From Leptospira kemamanensis (GTDB taxonomy: Bacteria > Spirochaetota > Leptospiria > Leptospirales > Leptospiraceae): 64,000 bases of DNA. Position numbers and translations under genes: made by a program. The stretch lies in NCBI RefSeq assembly GCF_004769665.1, contig NZ_RQGG01000010.1:62001-126000 (forward strand). Direction: 5' to 3'. Positions 38,233-47,599 of this stretch are shown here, one piece after another (position 1 is the first letter of the stretch; every line of letters begins with the position of its first letter). The notes under the pieces were generated by a model that worked only from the letters and a program-made list of their open reading frames with translations, did not search any database and had not been told where the DNA came from.

Positions 38233-40095
38233 CTATTTTAGCAATTTGTACTCTTGTAAACAAGCGATACCGGAGCTCTCTCTGTAAGTAGACAGCAATG
38301 TTGACTTACTGTTCAACATTTTTGTACGATTTTCGAATTTTTCTTCTACAAAACTATCAGGACAAACGTCGCTTAATAAAAGAACAGAATCAAAATTTGT
38401 CCAATCTTTCCATCGAAACTTGTTGTCATTTCGTACCATTCCCTGTTTGTAGGTGCGAAGTTTCATCGCAAGGTCAAAGTCAGAAGCGATCAATCGTCCT
38501 CTCGTTTCATATTTCTCCTGGAAGTGGAAGGCATTGATGAGAATGTATTTTTTTTCAGGAGAAACATGTTCGGCAATTTCCCTTGCTGGTTGGAAGTCAC
38601 TAGCATTCATCCCTCGATAACAAAACATTTTGGACTCATAAAACTTACCCGACAAAATCCCTTGTTCGTATAGAGAATTATAAAATACAAAACTGGTTGA
38701 GATCAGGATCACAGAAACAGAAGTAATTTTTTGGAACCTATGGTCTGCTAAATCATAAAGCCTTAAGATCCATAAAAAACCTACAAGACCAATGGCAGGG
38801 ATAAATTGTAAAACATGCCTTGGTTGTTTGTTTCCTGTGGTGAGTTCCAAAATCAAAAGTTCTAAAAATAGAATGAATGTGCCCGCAACCAATGGGTCTT
38901 TGATTTTATTCCAAATGGTTTCTTTTGTGCGCACAAAAAAGTATAACAAAGACAAGGCTGAAAATAAAACTAGAGTTCGAAATCCCCAAATGAAATCAAA
39001 AACTCCAGGAACAGATGGATCTTTCCCAGGTTCTGTCCAAAGTGTAAGAAAAAAACTTCGGGTGTATGCATTTACAATCATTTGAGCATCAATCAGAGCG
39101 TTCACTCTGTCCGGATTCAAAAATAACCATACAAATGCAGGGAAAATCGCATAAACCCAAAGCACCACTGCAGTTTTTGGGAAAATCCTCTTCACAGCAT
39201 CGCGATTACGGAATAAATAAACAGATAGGTCAACAAACAAAACAAAGGTGATTCCAAACATAAATTGTTTGAAGCTTTTTTGGTTGAGGTTGATTTTTGT
39301 CACCACTCGCAAAACTGGTAAGGAAAACACCATCAGGACAACAAATACCAAATATACAAGTCGAATGCCTCTCGCGTATTGTTTTAATAGATATAGCAGT
39401 ACATCTTTGTATTTACCAGGAGACCTGATGAGTTCATAGGCAAAACATGCCATAAAAAACAAAATTCCATACGGATACTTGGTGAAGTAAAATCCAAATA
39501 AGGAAACAAAGACGAGCCATTTCGTTGTGCCATCAATCTCTCGTTCCCGATTGTCGGTGTCGTACAAACGGTAAATTGCATAAATGGAAAGTAAAAGGAA
39601 AAACATCGACTGAGTTTCCAACATGGAAGACAATGAATACGCTGGCACTTCCACCGTTTGAATGGTGAGGATAAAAATTAAGGTCGAAAAAAGTCCCGAC
39701 CAAAAAAGAGACTTTGACATCCGGTAGGACGTGTAAACCAAACCTGGATACACTAAAATTAAAAAGAGCATCCCAAGGAAACTATCTCGATAGGTTTCGT
39801 ATGCATCCATCGGCAAATACAAGGTAACAAATGTTAAGATGGAGCGAAGTGGTGGCCACGTCGGACTTTCTAAAAATGGCATCACTCCATAAAACCAATT
39901 TCCATTTCGAAAATCTACGTACTGGTCGAGTACTTGGTTCAGTCGTATGTTTTCATCCCAAGACAAAAAATCTTTGTTGGGACAAATTTGGAGAAAGGTC
40001 TCCCAAGATTTTGTAGCATAGAACACGACGAGAAATACACCGAAACCAATGAAAAGAACCCCAAAACTGTTCAGAAGAATGTTTTTTGCCTTCAT
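38233..40095 (-). CDS. Polytopic membrane protein, GT-C-like
   Basis: 620 residues from ATG 40095, chosen because AAGGATT precedes it; an ATG 18 bases earlier is the alternative. About twelve hydrophobic segments. An early loop has FLESPTWPPLRSI and ends of helices carry paired acidic residues, as in ArnT/PMT-type glycosyltransferases, and the soluble C-terminal domain has CPDSFVEEKF and CLQEYKLL. Function is unproven. It runs directly into the RND gene with a ten-base gap, so they likely share a transcript. Confidence 0.55.
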   Translation of the reverse strand: MKAKNILLNSFGVLFIGFGVFLVVFYATKSWETFLQICPNKDFLSWDENIRLNQVLDQYVDFRNGNWFYGVMPFLESPTWPPLRSILTFVTLYLPMDAYETYRDSFLGMLFLILVYPGLVYTSYRMSKSLFWSGLFSTLIFILTIQTVEVPAYSLSSMLETQSMFFLLLSIYAIYRLYDTDNREREIDGTTKWLVFVSLFGFYFTKYPYGILFFMACFAYELIRSPGKYKDVLLYLLKQYARGIRLVYLVFVVLMVFSLPVLRVVTKINLNQKSFKQFMFGITFVLFVDLSVYLFRNRDAVKRIFPKTAVVLWVYAIFPAFVWLFLNPDRVNALIDAQMIVNAYTRSFFLTLWTEPGKDPSVPGVFDFIWGFRTLVLFSALSLLYFFVRTKETIWNKIKDPLVAGTFILFLELLILELTTGNKQPRHVLQFIPAIGLVGFLWILRLYDLADHRFQKITSVSVILISTSFVFYNSLYEQGILSGKFYESKMFCYRGMNASDFQPAREIAEHVSPEKKYILINAFHFQEKYETRGRLIASDFDLAMKLRTYKQGMVRNDNKFRWKDWTNFDSVLLLSDVCPDSFVEEKFENRTKMLNSKSTLLSTYRESSGIACLQEYKLLK

Positions 40096-40218
40096 ACCAA
40101 TCCTTGGAATCATTCTTTCTTTGGGGTGGAATTGGGATCAACCGAAGTTCTTTTTCTGTAAATTTTCTCTTTGATTGTTGTCCAAGGAATTGGATTCTGT
40201 CCGTTAGAAGGTTCCAAA

Positions 40219-40878
40219 ATGCAAGAATTCGTAGACCTTGGGGAAAAAATCATCTTCCTCGTGATGTTACTCGCGAGTATCCTCGCCATAGCTGTATTCA
40301 TCGAAAGGTTCATTGTTTATAAACGCAATTTTAACAAAGAATCGGAATCACTGCTTGATTCCCTCACTCTTCTCATTCGCCACCGTGATCTCAAAGGCAC
40401 CGAGAAATTACTCGAAAGCCACCCAATGGAAAATTCTTACACTCGTTTCATTCATTTTGTTTTGGAACGAGAAAAAGAAAACCATAAGGGTCTGTCGGAA
40501 CTTATGGAAGGGAAAATTCTGAAAGAAAAACTGAGTTTGGAAGAACGACTCCCCATCCTCAACACTCTCGGGAACAACACTCCTTTTATTGGATTACTCG
40601 GAACGGTTCTTGGTGTGATCAAAGCTTTTTATGGTTTGGGAACTCTTGGAAATTCTGGTGCAGAAGTGGTGATGCGTAGTATCTCAACGGCCCTTCTTGC
40701 AACGGCAGCAGGTCTTGCAGTTGCTATTCCAGTTGTAATGGCCAATAACTACTTCACTCGCAAAATGAAACTTGTGATTGGACAATTGGAAATCCTTTCC
40801 AAAGAAATCCATGCGAGTTTTATCACGAGTGGAAAACACAACCAATCTTCCAGTTCCACTCCCAATATCCATCATTAA
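40219..40878 (+). CDS. ExbB/TolQ-family proton-channel protein
   Basis: 219 residues from ATG 40219, supported by AGAAGG eight bases ahead; a TTG 48 bases earlier gives a longer frame. Three hydrophobic helices: KIIFLVMLLASILAIAVFIERF, LGNNTPFIGLLGTVLGVIKAFYGL and ISTALLATAAGLAVAIPVVMANNYF, the latter two being the conserved MotA/TolQ/ExbB core. It should form the proton channel that energises TonB. No exbD lies next to it. Confidence 0.85.
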   Translation: MQEFVDLGEKIIFLVMLLASILAIAVFIERFIVYKRNFNKESESLLDSLTLLIRHRDLKGTEKLLESHPMENSYTRFIHFVLEREKENHKGLSELMEGKILKEKLSLEERLPILNTLGNNTPFIGLLGTVLGVIKAFYGLGTLGNSGAEVVMRSISTALLATAAGLAVAIPVVMANNYFTRKMKLVIGQLEILSKEIHASFITSGKHNQSSSSTPNIHH

Positions 40879-40889
40879 ACAGTAGTTTC

Positions 40890-41531
40890 ATGAAATCATT
40901 TACATTGTTTTTACAATACAAACTCAGACGGTTCGGACTTTTCCGAGCCAGTTTATTTGTTTCTGTAAGTTTACATGTATTTTGTTATTTAGTGTATTTC
41001 ATACTCACCTTACCTAGTGAAGCTGCCTTCCAGGAAACTTCTATGGAAGATGTAGATGTTTCCTTTGAAGAAATCCCACCAGAGCTCATAGGTGGAACTT
41101 CAAGCCCGGCTCCTGTGGAAAAACAAGAATGGGTGGAAGGCTCTAATAAAGACGCCGAAGACAAACCTGACAATTCTGACTTAAACCCAAACCAATTGTC
41201 TGGAAATGGAACAGACAAAGATGGATATTTGTTTTCCTTCAACGGCGACAGACCTCCGACTCCCATCATTGATTTTGATCTCAAAGCTTATTTCCCGGAA
41301 GCTGCCAAAGCTGCCAATATCAGCCAAAAGACTGTCGTTGTCATGGTCCAAGTAGACGAACAAGGTGTACTCCAAGGCGTAAAAATTGTTTCAGGTCGCG
41401 CTGGGTATGGATTTGATGAAGCAGCCATCCGAATCATCCAAAGAGCAAGATTTTCTCCTGGGTATGACAAGGGGAAACCTACACGTATGGCACATCGTTT
41501 GCCCATCAGTTTTGATTTAGAAGAGGATTAA
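40890..41531 (+). CDS. TonB-family energy transducer
   Basis: 213 residues. One N-terminal membrane helix (about 20-40), an acidic/Pro-poor linker (VDVSFEEIPPELIGG), and the TonB C-terminal domain: TVVVMVQVDEQGVLQGVKI, GYGFDEAAIRIIQRARFSPG. It would carry proton-motive energy to an outer-membrane receptor. The linker is short compared with E. coli TonB. It is cotranscribed with the ExbB-like gene and a pseudopeptidase, 11 bases downstream of the first. Confidence 0.85.
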   Translation: MKSFTLFLQYKLRRFGLFRASLFVSVSLHVFCYLVYFILTLPSEAAFQETSMEDVDVSFEEIPPELIGGTSSPAPVEKQEWVEGSNKDAEDKPDNSDLNPNQLSGNGTDKDGYLFSFNGDRPPTPIIDFDLKAYFPEAAKAANISQKTVVVMVQVDEQGVLQGVKIVSGRAGYGFDEAAIRIIQRARFSPGYDKGKPTRMAHRLPISFDLEED

Positions 41532-41532
41532 A

Positions 41533-43944
41533 ATGTTCCAAAACACAAAACAAAAAATTGCTCTTGGGAGTTTATTTTTTCTCACAGGGCTAATCGTTGT
41601 TAGCTTCCAATCAAAACCCATCACAGGAAAAACAGAAACCAAGTATTCGATTAAAAAACCTGGTTTAACTCCTGATCCTTTTGCACTTTACCAAAGTATT
41701 CCACCATTTGCATCGGAGCTCACTGCAGCGGATTTACCATCCAGTATAGACCTAAGTGTCGACTTCCCGATTCCCATGGACCAAGGAACTGGAAAAGATA
41801 ATGTCGGTTATACGGTCGGGTATGGACTCATCTCTTATTTAGAAGCTGGGAAAAAAGGAATCCGAAATCTATCTTCCATTGGGCCTAGTTCTGCCAATGG
41901 ACAAAAAGTCCTCTATTCTGCAAATTTCATTTACAACCAATTGAATAGTGGAAAAGACCAAGCAGTTTCCCTACTCGATGCTTTGGTTCTTGCGACTAGC
42001 AGAGGTTCTGTTCCTATGGAACAAATGAATGAAGGGAATACAAACCTTCGTGTTCGACCAAAAGCCAATATTGTGGAACATGGTCGAAAGGCAAGACTTG
42101 GCCGAATTTTTAAAATTGAACCACATGATCTTACCTCTGTCAAACTTGCCTTAACCGAAAAAAAACCAGTTTTAATTGGTTATTTGGTATATGAAAACTT
42201 TTTAGATCCAAAACCAGAGGCAGTGTACCAACAAGGATCTGGTGAGGTGTTAGGCGCTCAGTCCCTAGTTGTCCTCGGATTCAATGAAAAAAAGAAAGCC
42301 TTTAAAGTTTGGAATACTTGGGGCACTGGTTGGGGAGACAATGGTACGATTTGGATCTCTTATGAAAGTTTTCCAAAACATACAAAATCCATTTATGTAG
42401 CTGAGTCCGCAGAAGAGAACCAACTATTAACAGAATCCAAATTATTCAATGTTTTAGAATCTTTAGAATATGGAGAACACAATCTTTTCCCACCAAAAGA
42501 AGTGTATGCGTCTCGTGGTGATTTTTCTGACCGAATTCGAATCTCTTGGTCGAGCGAAAAACGAGCCATCGGTTACGAAGTGTACAGGAAACGAAAAATT
42601 GATACCAAATACCAACTTGTGGGTTTATCCAAACAACCCTACTTTGACGATTTTGGGATTCAAAAAAATACGGCTTACCATTACCGAGTCGCAAGTCTAG
42701 ATGAAAACTATCTTTCCAAACCATCTCTTGACTCAAACGATGGTTATGCGTCTGAACCAACCAAACCAGCTGGAATTTTACCGGTTACAAACCTCCGAGC
42801 AAATGTAGCTCCCACCAATGATCGCATTGTGTTAGAATGGGACCTTCAATCCATACCAACTACTTACGTTGTTTACAAATGGAATGCGATGGCCCGGATT
42901 TTCCGATTTTTAGGCAAAACAGAAAGGAATACGTATACAGACCTGAAAGCAAGTCGGAACGGAGACAATGAAATTTACCAAGTGATTCCCGAACGTAACC
43001 AACTTGAAGGGGAAGCAAGTTATTATGTGTCTGCTCATCTAGATCCTTCTGAGGTATTAAAACCAAGACCGGAACATTTTACTGCTTCCAAAGGTTTGTA
43101 TCCAGGAGTCACAGTTTTACAATGGGAAGGTTCTCCAAGCGCCACAGCATATCATATCTTTCGTAAAACCGATGGGAATTGGAAACGAATCGCGAAAACT
43201 ACTGAGTTACAATACAAAGATCAAGATAGTTCGGGGAAAGAATCCTTTTATGTTGTCACTTCAGAGTTTGACGGAGAATTGTTTAGTTTTCCTTCGGAAC
43301 CTGACCTTGGTTATGCGTCTCTTGTAGCAGGTAGGTCGTTACAATTAAAAGCACCAGAATTGGTTGTCACAGAAAATCGTAAGTCAGGTGAGTTTTGGTT
43401 TAGTTGGAACACAATTCCTAAAGTGACTTCTTATAAAATTTTGATGCGTAAAAAAAATGAGGAAGATTGGAGTTTGGTAAAAGAAACTTCGGATACCAAT
43501 TTCAAATTACAAAACTTAGCAAAAAATCAATTTTACTTTTTTGTCATCCAATCCGTTCAAAAAGGTGTGGGAGAAAGTTTGTACTCTAAACCTGTCACTG
43601 CTGTTCTATCAGAAACTGTTCCAGATATCAAAAAGGTAAAAACCTTTGGTGAGTCCGCCATACAGAAGTTTATTGGTCCTTGGACTGCCATGTATTGGGA
43701 TGGAAAAAACAAGGTAAAACCCGTTCGATTGTCCATAGAAGCAGAAGATGTGGATGGAAACATCATCATGAAATGGAACGAAAACGAAATCTTCCGTGGC
43801 AAAAATATAGTCGATTCTGATTTAATTGAAGAAAAAGGAAAATGGAAAATCAAACTTTCTCCCAGTTATGAATCTTTGTCGGGTGAGTTCGAAGATAAAG
43901 GACTTGTTCCCGAAAAAAGCCAACTCTCTTTCATACGCGAATGA
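41533..43944 (+). CDS. Papain-fold (C1) pseudopeptidase with fibronectin-III-like repeats
   Basis: 803 residues. Signal-like helix (about 9-25), then a C1 peptidase-like domain to ~300. The active Cys block, normally QG-x-x-G-x-C-W-A, reads DQGTGKDNVGYTVGYGL with Asn90 in place of Cys; the His block reads GAQSLVVLGF with Gln243 in place of His; only the Asn of VWNTWGTGWGDNG (261) is kept. The rest is a string of beta-sandwich domains of about 90 residues (e.g. VLQWEGSPSATAYHIFRK, FWFSWNTIPKVTSYKILMRK), FN3-like. Likely a binding or scaffold protein of the cell surface. Transcribed with ExbB- and TonB-like genes. Confidence 0.75.
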   Translation: MFQNTKQKIALGSLFFLTGLIVVSFQSKPITGKTETKYSIKKPGLTPDPFALYQSIPPFASELTAADLPSSIDLSVDFPIPMDQGTGKDNVGYTVGYGLISYLEAGKKGIRNLSSIGPSSANGQKVLYSANFIYNQLNSGKDQAVSLLDALVLATSRGSVPMEQMNEGNTNLRVRPKANIVEHGRKARLGRIFKIEPHDLTSVKLALTEKKPVLIGYLVYENFLDPKPEAVYQQGSGEVLGAQSLVVLGFNEKKKAFKVWNTWGTGWGDNGTIWISYESFPKHTKSIYVAESAEENQLLTESKLFNVLESLEYGEHNLFPPKEVYASRGDFSDRIRISWSSEKRAIGYEVYRKRKIDTKYQLVGLSKQPYFDDFGIQKNTAYHYRVASLDENYLSKPSLDSNDGYASEPTKPAGILPVTNLRANVAPTNDRIVLEWDLQSIPTTYVVYKWNAMARIFRFLGKTERNTYTDLKASRNGDNEIYQVIPERNQLEGEASYYVSAHLDPSEVLKPRPEHFTASKGLYPGVTVLQWEGSPSATAYHIFRKTDGNWKRIAKTTELQYKDQDSSGKESFYVVTSEFDGELFSFPSEPDLGYASLVAGRSLQLKAPELVVTENRKSGEFWFSWNTIPKVTSYKILMRKKNEEDWSLVKETSDTNFKLQNLAKNQFYFFVIQSVQKGVGESLYSKPVTAVLSETVPDIKKVKTFGESAIQKFIGPWTAMYWDGKNKVKPVRLSIEAEDVDGNIIMKWNENEIFRGKNIVDSDLIEEKGKWKIKLSPSYESLSGEFEDKGLVPEKSQLSFIRE

Positions 43945-43957
43945 TTGAAACTCGAGT

Positions 43958-44224
43958 CTAAAAAATAGTTCCACTTTCACAATTTTTGCGACAGACTTTT
44001 TCTAAACCAAGACAACTGCTAGCAAGTGCCGCCAAATCAGCGTTACTGTATTCAGTAGCCCCAGTAGATACTCGATAAAAAACATCATTTCGAAGAAAAC
44101 AAGCTCCTTCAATGGTGGAGCATTGATTTCTTTCATAACAAGCAGAACGAAAGGAAAAGGGAGAACCACATGAAATGGATAAAATCAATCCAAGGAAAAG
44201 GGAACAGAAACCCACTCGCATCAT
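43958..44224 (-). CDS. Small cysteine-rich lipoprotein
   Basis: 88 residues. Signal with lipobox LSISC (Cys19), then six more Cys (SACYERNQCSTIEGACF, SSCLGLEKVCRKNCES) giving a disulphide-rich mature domain. ATG shares four bases with the TGA of the preceding UDP-sugar pyrophosphorylase gene (ATGA). No family recognised. Confidence 0.55.
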   Translation of the reverse strand: MMRVGFCSLFLGLILSISCGSPFSFRSACYERNQCSTIEGACFLRNDVFYRVSTGATEYSNADLAALASSCLGLEKVCRKNCESGTIF

Positions 44225-45633
44225 AAAACAATAGTTTCGTTTTCAAACTCTGTTTTGTTGAGGGAGGAAATCTTCTTTAGACTTCCTGACTTGTTTTGAA
44301 ATTTCACTTTTCCTTTGATGGTTATCGGAATATCAAACAAGATCTCACCTTCCACTAACAATTCCTCACAGTAAAGTAAGGAAGGTAAGGCACCAAACAA
44401 AGCATCAAATTGTTGGATTTTTTTATAATGTTTTTCATCTAAAACGACCAATACTTCGCCAAGGCCTTTCTCTTTTCTTTCTTTGGCCATGGTCAAAGAA
44501 TAATCTTTGTTTAGAACATAAGCATCAGAACGTCGGATCAAATAATCTTCCGTTTTTTTCACAGGTGCAAAACGGTCTCTTGGAATGATGATTCCTTTGA
44601 ATTTAGAAAAATTGCCAACAGCACTGCCCATTGCAGTTTCTAATTGAATCACATCCTTTCCTTCTACTTGTTTTGGGTTCACAATGAGGGACAATGAAAA
44701 GTTTCCTTGTTGAAATCGTTCTTTTAAAGCACGTAAATTGATCCAAAGGTTGTTTGTGGAAAAGGTTCGAAATTTACCAAGCCCACTGAATTCGTGTTCA
44801 TGTTCTTTTGGAACTTGAGCTGTTTCCAATAATTCATATTGAACCATTTTTCCACCAACTAACTTACGATAAATGGCTCCACCTTTTTTGTCAGCAAGGG
44901 TTTTCGGTGTCATCTCCATGGCAAAGTGGATATTTTCTTTCAGTAAAAAAGATACAATTTGAGGATCAACAGTTGCCCCTAAATTATCTCCATTGGAAAG
45001 AAAAGCGATTTCAAATCCTTTGTTTAATAACTCATCCAAAATACCTTCTTCCATCATAGTGAAATAGATATCACCGTGACCTGGTGGACACCAATTGTCC
45101 TTCTCGTGTTTGGTTTGGATAGGAGCAAAGGTTTTCGCATCTAAACGTGGGACTTTATGTTGTAAAAAACTAGAACGTAACGACTGTTTGAAGCCGTTTT
45201 GTTGTAACTCTTTTTGTGAATCCTCTTGTGTATTATAAGAATCCATAAAAAGAAGTGGCACATCAATTCCAAATTGACTTCGTAAGTATTCAATTTGTTT
45301 GGCCATGACCGATAAAAATGACAAAGAACCTTTGATGGGAATCAGAGACTTGGCTTTGTCAAGTCCCATACTGGTACCAAGTCCCCCATTCAATTTGATC
45401 ACCACTAATTTGGAAAGTAGAGTTGCATCGAGTGGATAAGAAGCATGGATTTCTTCTAATGAAATTTCGTCTGATTTGGGATCTAAATCGCCAACCTCTT
45501 CCCAACGTACGATCCCTGTTTCTCCTTGGCGGACTGCATCCACTTTGGCGATAAAATCAGCGATAAACGCATCAGAGAGACCTGCTTCTTTCATAGTATC
45601 TCGGATCAATTGGTCAGAACTTTCTTTTTGCAT
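44221..45633 (-). CDS. UTP--glucose-1-phosphate uridylyltransferase (UDPGP family)
   Basis: 470 residues from ATG 45633 (a start 15 bases earlier is possible; AAGGGA precedes this one). The eukaryote-type UGP signature VVIKLNGGLGTSMGLDKAKSLIPIKG is at about 79-104; further blocks KHEKDNWCPPGHGDIYFTM, FLSNGDNLGATVDP and EMTPKTLADKKGG follow. It makes UDP-glucose from UTP and glucose-1-phosphate, feeding envelope sugars. It overlaps neither but abuts the small exported gene upstream. Confidence 0.88.
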   Translation of the reverse strand: MQKESSDQLIRDTMKEAGLSDAFIADFIAKVDAVRQGETGIVRWEEVGDLDPKSDEISLEEIHASYPLDATLLSKLVVIKLNGGLGTSMGLDKAKSLIPIKGSLSFLSVMAKQIEYLRSQFGIDVPLLFMDSYNTQEDSQKELQQNGFKQSLRSSFLQHKVPRLDAKTFAPIQTKHEKDNWCPPGHGDIYFTMMEEGILDELLNKGFEIAFLSNGDNLGATVDPQIVSFLLKENIHFAMEMTPKTLADKKGGAIYRKLVGGKMVQYELLETAQVPKEHEHEFSGLGKFRTFSTNNLWINLRALKERFQQGNFSLSLIVNPKQVEGKDVIQLETAMGSAVGNFSKFKGIIIPRDRFAPVKKTEDYLIRRSDAYVLNKDYSLTMAKERKEKGLGEVLVVLDEKHYKKIQQFDALFGALPSLLYCEELLVEGEILFDIPITIKGKVKFQNKSGSLKKISSLNKTEFENETIVL

Positions 45634-45634
45634 T

Positions 45635-46000
45635 TCATTTCCCTTCATGTGGTTCCCCTAATTCAATCCGGTGGGGTTCGTCGGTGATTCCCGGATTCCA
45701 GAAAAAATAGACAAGGATATTGCGGCCGTCTGCTTTTGGGACAGCGACTGTCTCTTTTCTTTCGTATTTTGGCATAAACACTTCAAAATTGTACACCCAA
45801 TACTTCCCTTTTTTACGAGAAATCTGTCGAATTCCTTGGCCCATGGGGTCTTTTCGCAAAAGTTTTCCGTACGGAAGTGGGTATTTTGTCTCCCAAATTT
45901 GTGGGAGTAACTTGGCTGCCTCATCATAAGTACCGGGACTAGCCAAAAGGTAGGACGGCAGTACCAAAAAAGAGAATAGGACGCACACCAATTGCAACAT
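45635..46000 (-). CDS. Small exported protein, unknown function
   Basis: 121 residues. Signal peptide LQLVCVLFSFLVLPSYLLAS, then a short mature domain with many basic residues (KYWVYNFEVFMPKYERKE) and a conserved-looking FFWNPGITDEPHRIEL. Ribosome site AAGAAAG. I do not recognise the family. Its stop is immediately before the UGP start (TGAAATG), so the two are coupled. Confidence 0.55.
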   Translation of the reverse strand: MLQLVCVLFSFLVLPSYLLASPGTYDEAAKLLPQIWETKYPLPYGKLLRKDPMGQGIRQISRKKGKYWVYNFEVFMPKYERKETVAVPKADGRNILVYFFWNPGITDEPHRIELGEPHEGK

Positions 46001-46113
46001 AACTTTCTTAAAGGCAATCCTATGTGAGTACGGTTATCGGTCAATTCAGGAATTCTTGGTCTCGCGTTTGATTTTCCTAGACAAGAATTGTGTCAGATTG
46101 AAACATTTAATTC

Positions 46114-47025
46114 ATGTTTCGATTCATAGAATATCTGGAACGTTTTTGGGCCTTATTGTCATTTTACCTTCCTAGTCATGTAAAGGTGGATCGGAATCAG
46201 GATAAAAATATTCTCATCGTACCCGGTTTCAAAGCAGGCCGATCTTACTACGCAAGACTAAAATCCAACTTAGACAATTTGGGTTTCAAAGTGGGGATTT
46301 TGTCCACTTTACGAAATCCCAATTCTTTGGAAGAAGCAGTTGGGTACCTTGCCAATCAGATCTTAACAGCACCTAACGAAGTTACTTTGATTGCTCACAA
46401 TACAGGTGGTCTTCTCGTTTTAATTTTACCAGATGAAGCAAGACGAAAGGTAAAACGACTGATCACCTTAGGGACTCCTTTTCATGGGTCGGATCGATTC
46501 ACGAATACTAAGTACTCCTACTGGGGTTTTGAATCAGATTGGGTCAAAACCAATTATAAAAATGCATTATTTTTCCCATTGTTCCAACCACTTTCTGCCA
46601 TTGAGGATTTCAGTTTCCCTCCGCAAGAGAGTACCGAGTTTGGACAAGGCCGAGATTTATGGTTTGATATTCCTGGGAACTACAACCTTGTTAGGCGAAA
46701 CGAAAACATTCGTACCTTACGTGAATTTTTAGGAACACCTAAGGATAATATCAATATCACTCCAAGTCCAAAAGCAAACCCTGAATTCGCAGTTCCTAAA
46801 AAGATAGAAGTCGATTTTTCCAAATACGAACCTTCTGTTTACAAAAAGAACAAAGAAAGTCTGGCAAAAAAGAAATCATCTCCTAAGAAATCTAACGCAC
46901 AACCGTCATCGACCAAGGCCAAACCTAACAATAAAATGGTGGCAAAGTCAGATCCTAAAGGGAAATCGAATCCGAAACCCAAAACGGTTTCCAAACCTAA
47001 GGCCCAAAAGAAAACCAAACGATAA
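46114..47025 (+). CDS. Alpha/beta-hydrolase-fold protein lacking its nucleophile, with Lys-rich tail
   Basis: 303 residues. NILIVPGFKAGRSYYARLKSNL opens a lipase-like fold, and VTLIAHNTGGLLVL is the nucleophile elbow; the expected Ser (GHSxGG) is Asn96. The C-terminal His is also replaced (GNYNLVRRNENIRTLREFL has Asn where His is expected). LITLGTPFHGSDRF is preserved, as in triacylglycerol-lipase relatives. From 230 the chain is a Lys/Ser/Pro tail, similar in style to the ferritin-like protein's tail. Hence an inactive, possibly binding, homologue. Confidence 0.65.
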   Translation: MFRFIEYLERFWALLSFYLPSHVKVDRNQDKNILIVPGFKAGRSYYARLKSNLDNLGFKVGILSTLRNPNSLEEAVGYLANQILTAPNEVTLIAHNTGGLLVLILPDEARRKVKRLITLGTPFHGSDRFTNTKYSYWGFESDWVKTNYKNALFFPLFQPLSAIEDFSFPPQESTEFGQGRDLWFDIPGNYNLVRRNENIRTLREFLGTPKDNINITPSPKANPEFAVPKKIEVDFSKYEPSVYKKNKESLAKKKSSPKKSNAQPSSTKAKPNNKMVAKSDPKGKSNPKPKTVSKPKAQKKTKR

Positions 47026-47030
47026 AAAAA

Positions 47031-47058
47031 AAGCTGCCCACCAAACGATGGACAGCTT
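47031..47058 (-). terminator. Rho-independent terminator of the copper-protein gene
   Basis: Imperfect stem AAGCTG-CCCACC / GATGGA-CAGCTT around a short AAAC loop, followed on the minus strand by nine T residues (the complement of the A run 47022-47030). It ends the leftward transcript of the Csp gene. Confidence 0.7.
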
Positions 47059-47062
47059 CTCT

Positions 47063-47097
47063 AATTCAAACGTTACGTTTTGAATTATACTTTTTTT
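47063..47097 (+). terminator. Rho-independent terminator of the hydrolase-like gene
   Basis: AATTCAAACG pairs with CGTTTTGAATT (one bulged base) across TTA, followed by a seven-T run. This is the rightward counterpart of the stem at 47031 and partly overlaps the end of the Csp coding region. Confidence 0.6.
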
Positions 47098-47528
47098 AAT
47101 TCTTTCACACAAGCAAGGCAACTATCTCGACACTCTTTGCAGACCGCGTGATGGTTGGCATGTTTGTCACATTCTTTGGCACAAGCCTCACAAACTTCGA
47201 TGCAAAGGTTTGCCAGTTTTTTGGTGAAGGATGAGTTTTGGCTTGCGAGTTTCACAAAGGAATCACAAAGACTGATCACTTCGCGAGTGGACGCCGCACA
47301 AGCCGCCATCGCTTTTTCTCCTTTTCCCAGTTCTGTGAGACAATGGCTGAGACACACTTCTGCCGAAAGTTGGCAATGGATGGCTGCCATCATTGCTTTG
47401 GCATACTTGGATTTTCCAGCTGTCGGCATTGCCGAAGAATGGTCATGGTCTTCTGCGGAAAGTGTGGATAAAATTCCAGAAACAGCCACTGCCATTCCTG
47501 CTTTTTGTAATAATTCTTTACGGTTCAT
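47085..47528 (-). CDS. Four-helix copper-storage protein (Csp-like)
   Basis: 147 residues from ATG 47528 (AAAGGAA ahead); an upstream in-frame start adds an unlikely sequence. An export signal (MNRKELLQKAGMAVAVSGIL) resembles the Csp1 leader. The mature chain has thirteen Cys in the C-x-x-C / C-x-x-x-C pattern (e.g. LANLCIEVCEACAKEC and CKECRDSCLAC), the number known for Csp1, lining the core of the helix bundle for Cu(I). It also has a His patch DHDHSS and HANHH. Its neighbour upstream is a Cys/His-rich lipoprotein. Confidence 0.85.
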   Translation of the reverse strand: MNRKELLQKAGMAVAVSGILSTLSAEDHDHSSAMPTAGKSKYAKAMMAAIHCQLSAEVCLSHCLTELGKGEKAMAACAASTREVISLCDSFVKLASQNSSFTKKLANLCIEVCEACAKECDKHANHHAVCKECRDSCLACVKELKKV

Positions 47529-47599
47529 AATCAATTCCTTTGGTTTCATTTGATATAAAAGAGAAAATTTGGTCACCTAACAATATAGGTGTGCCTATC

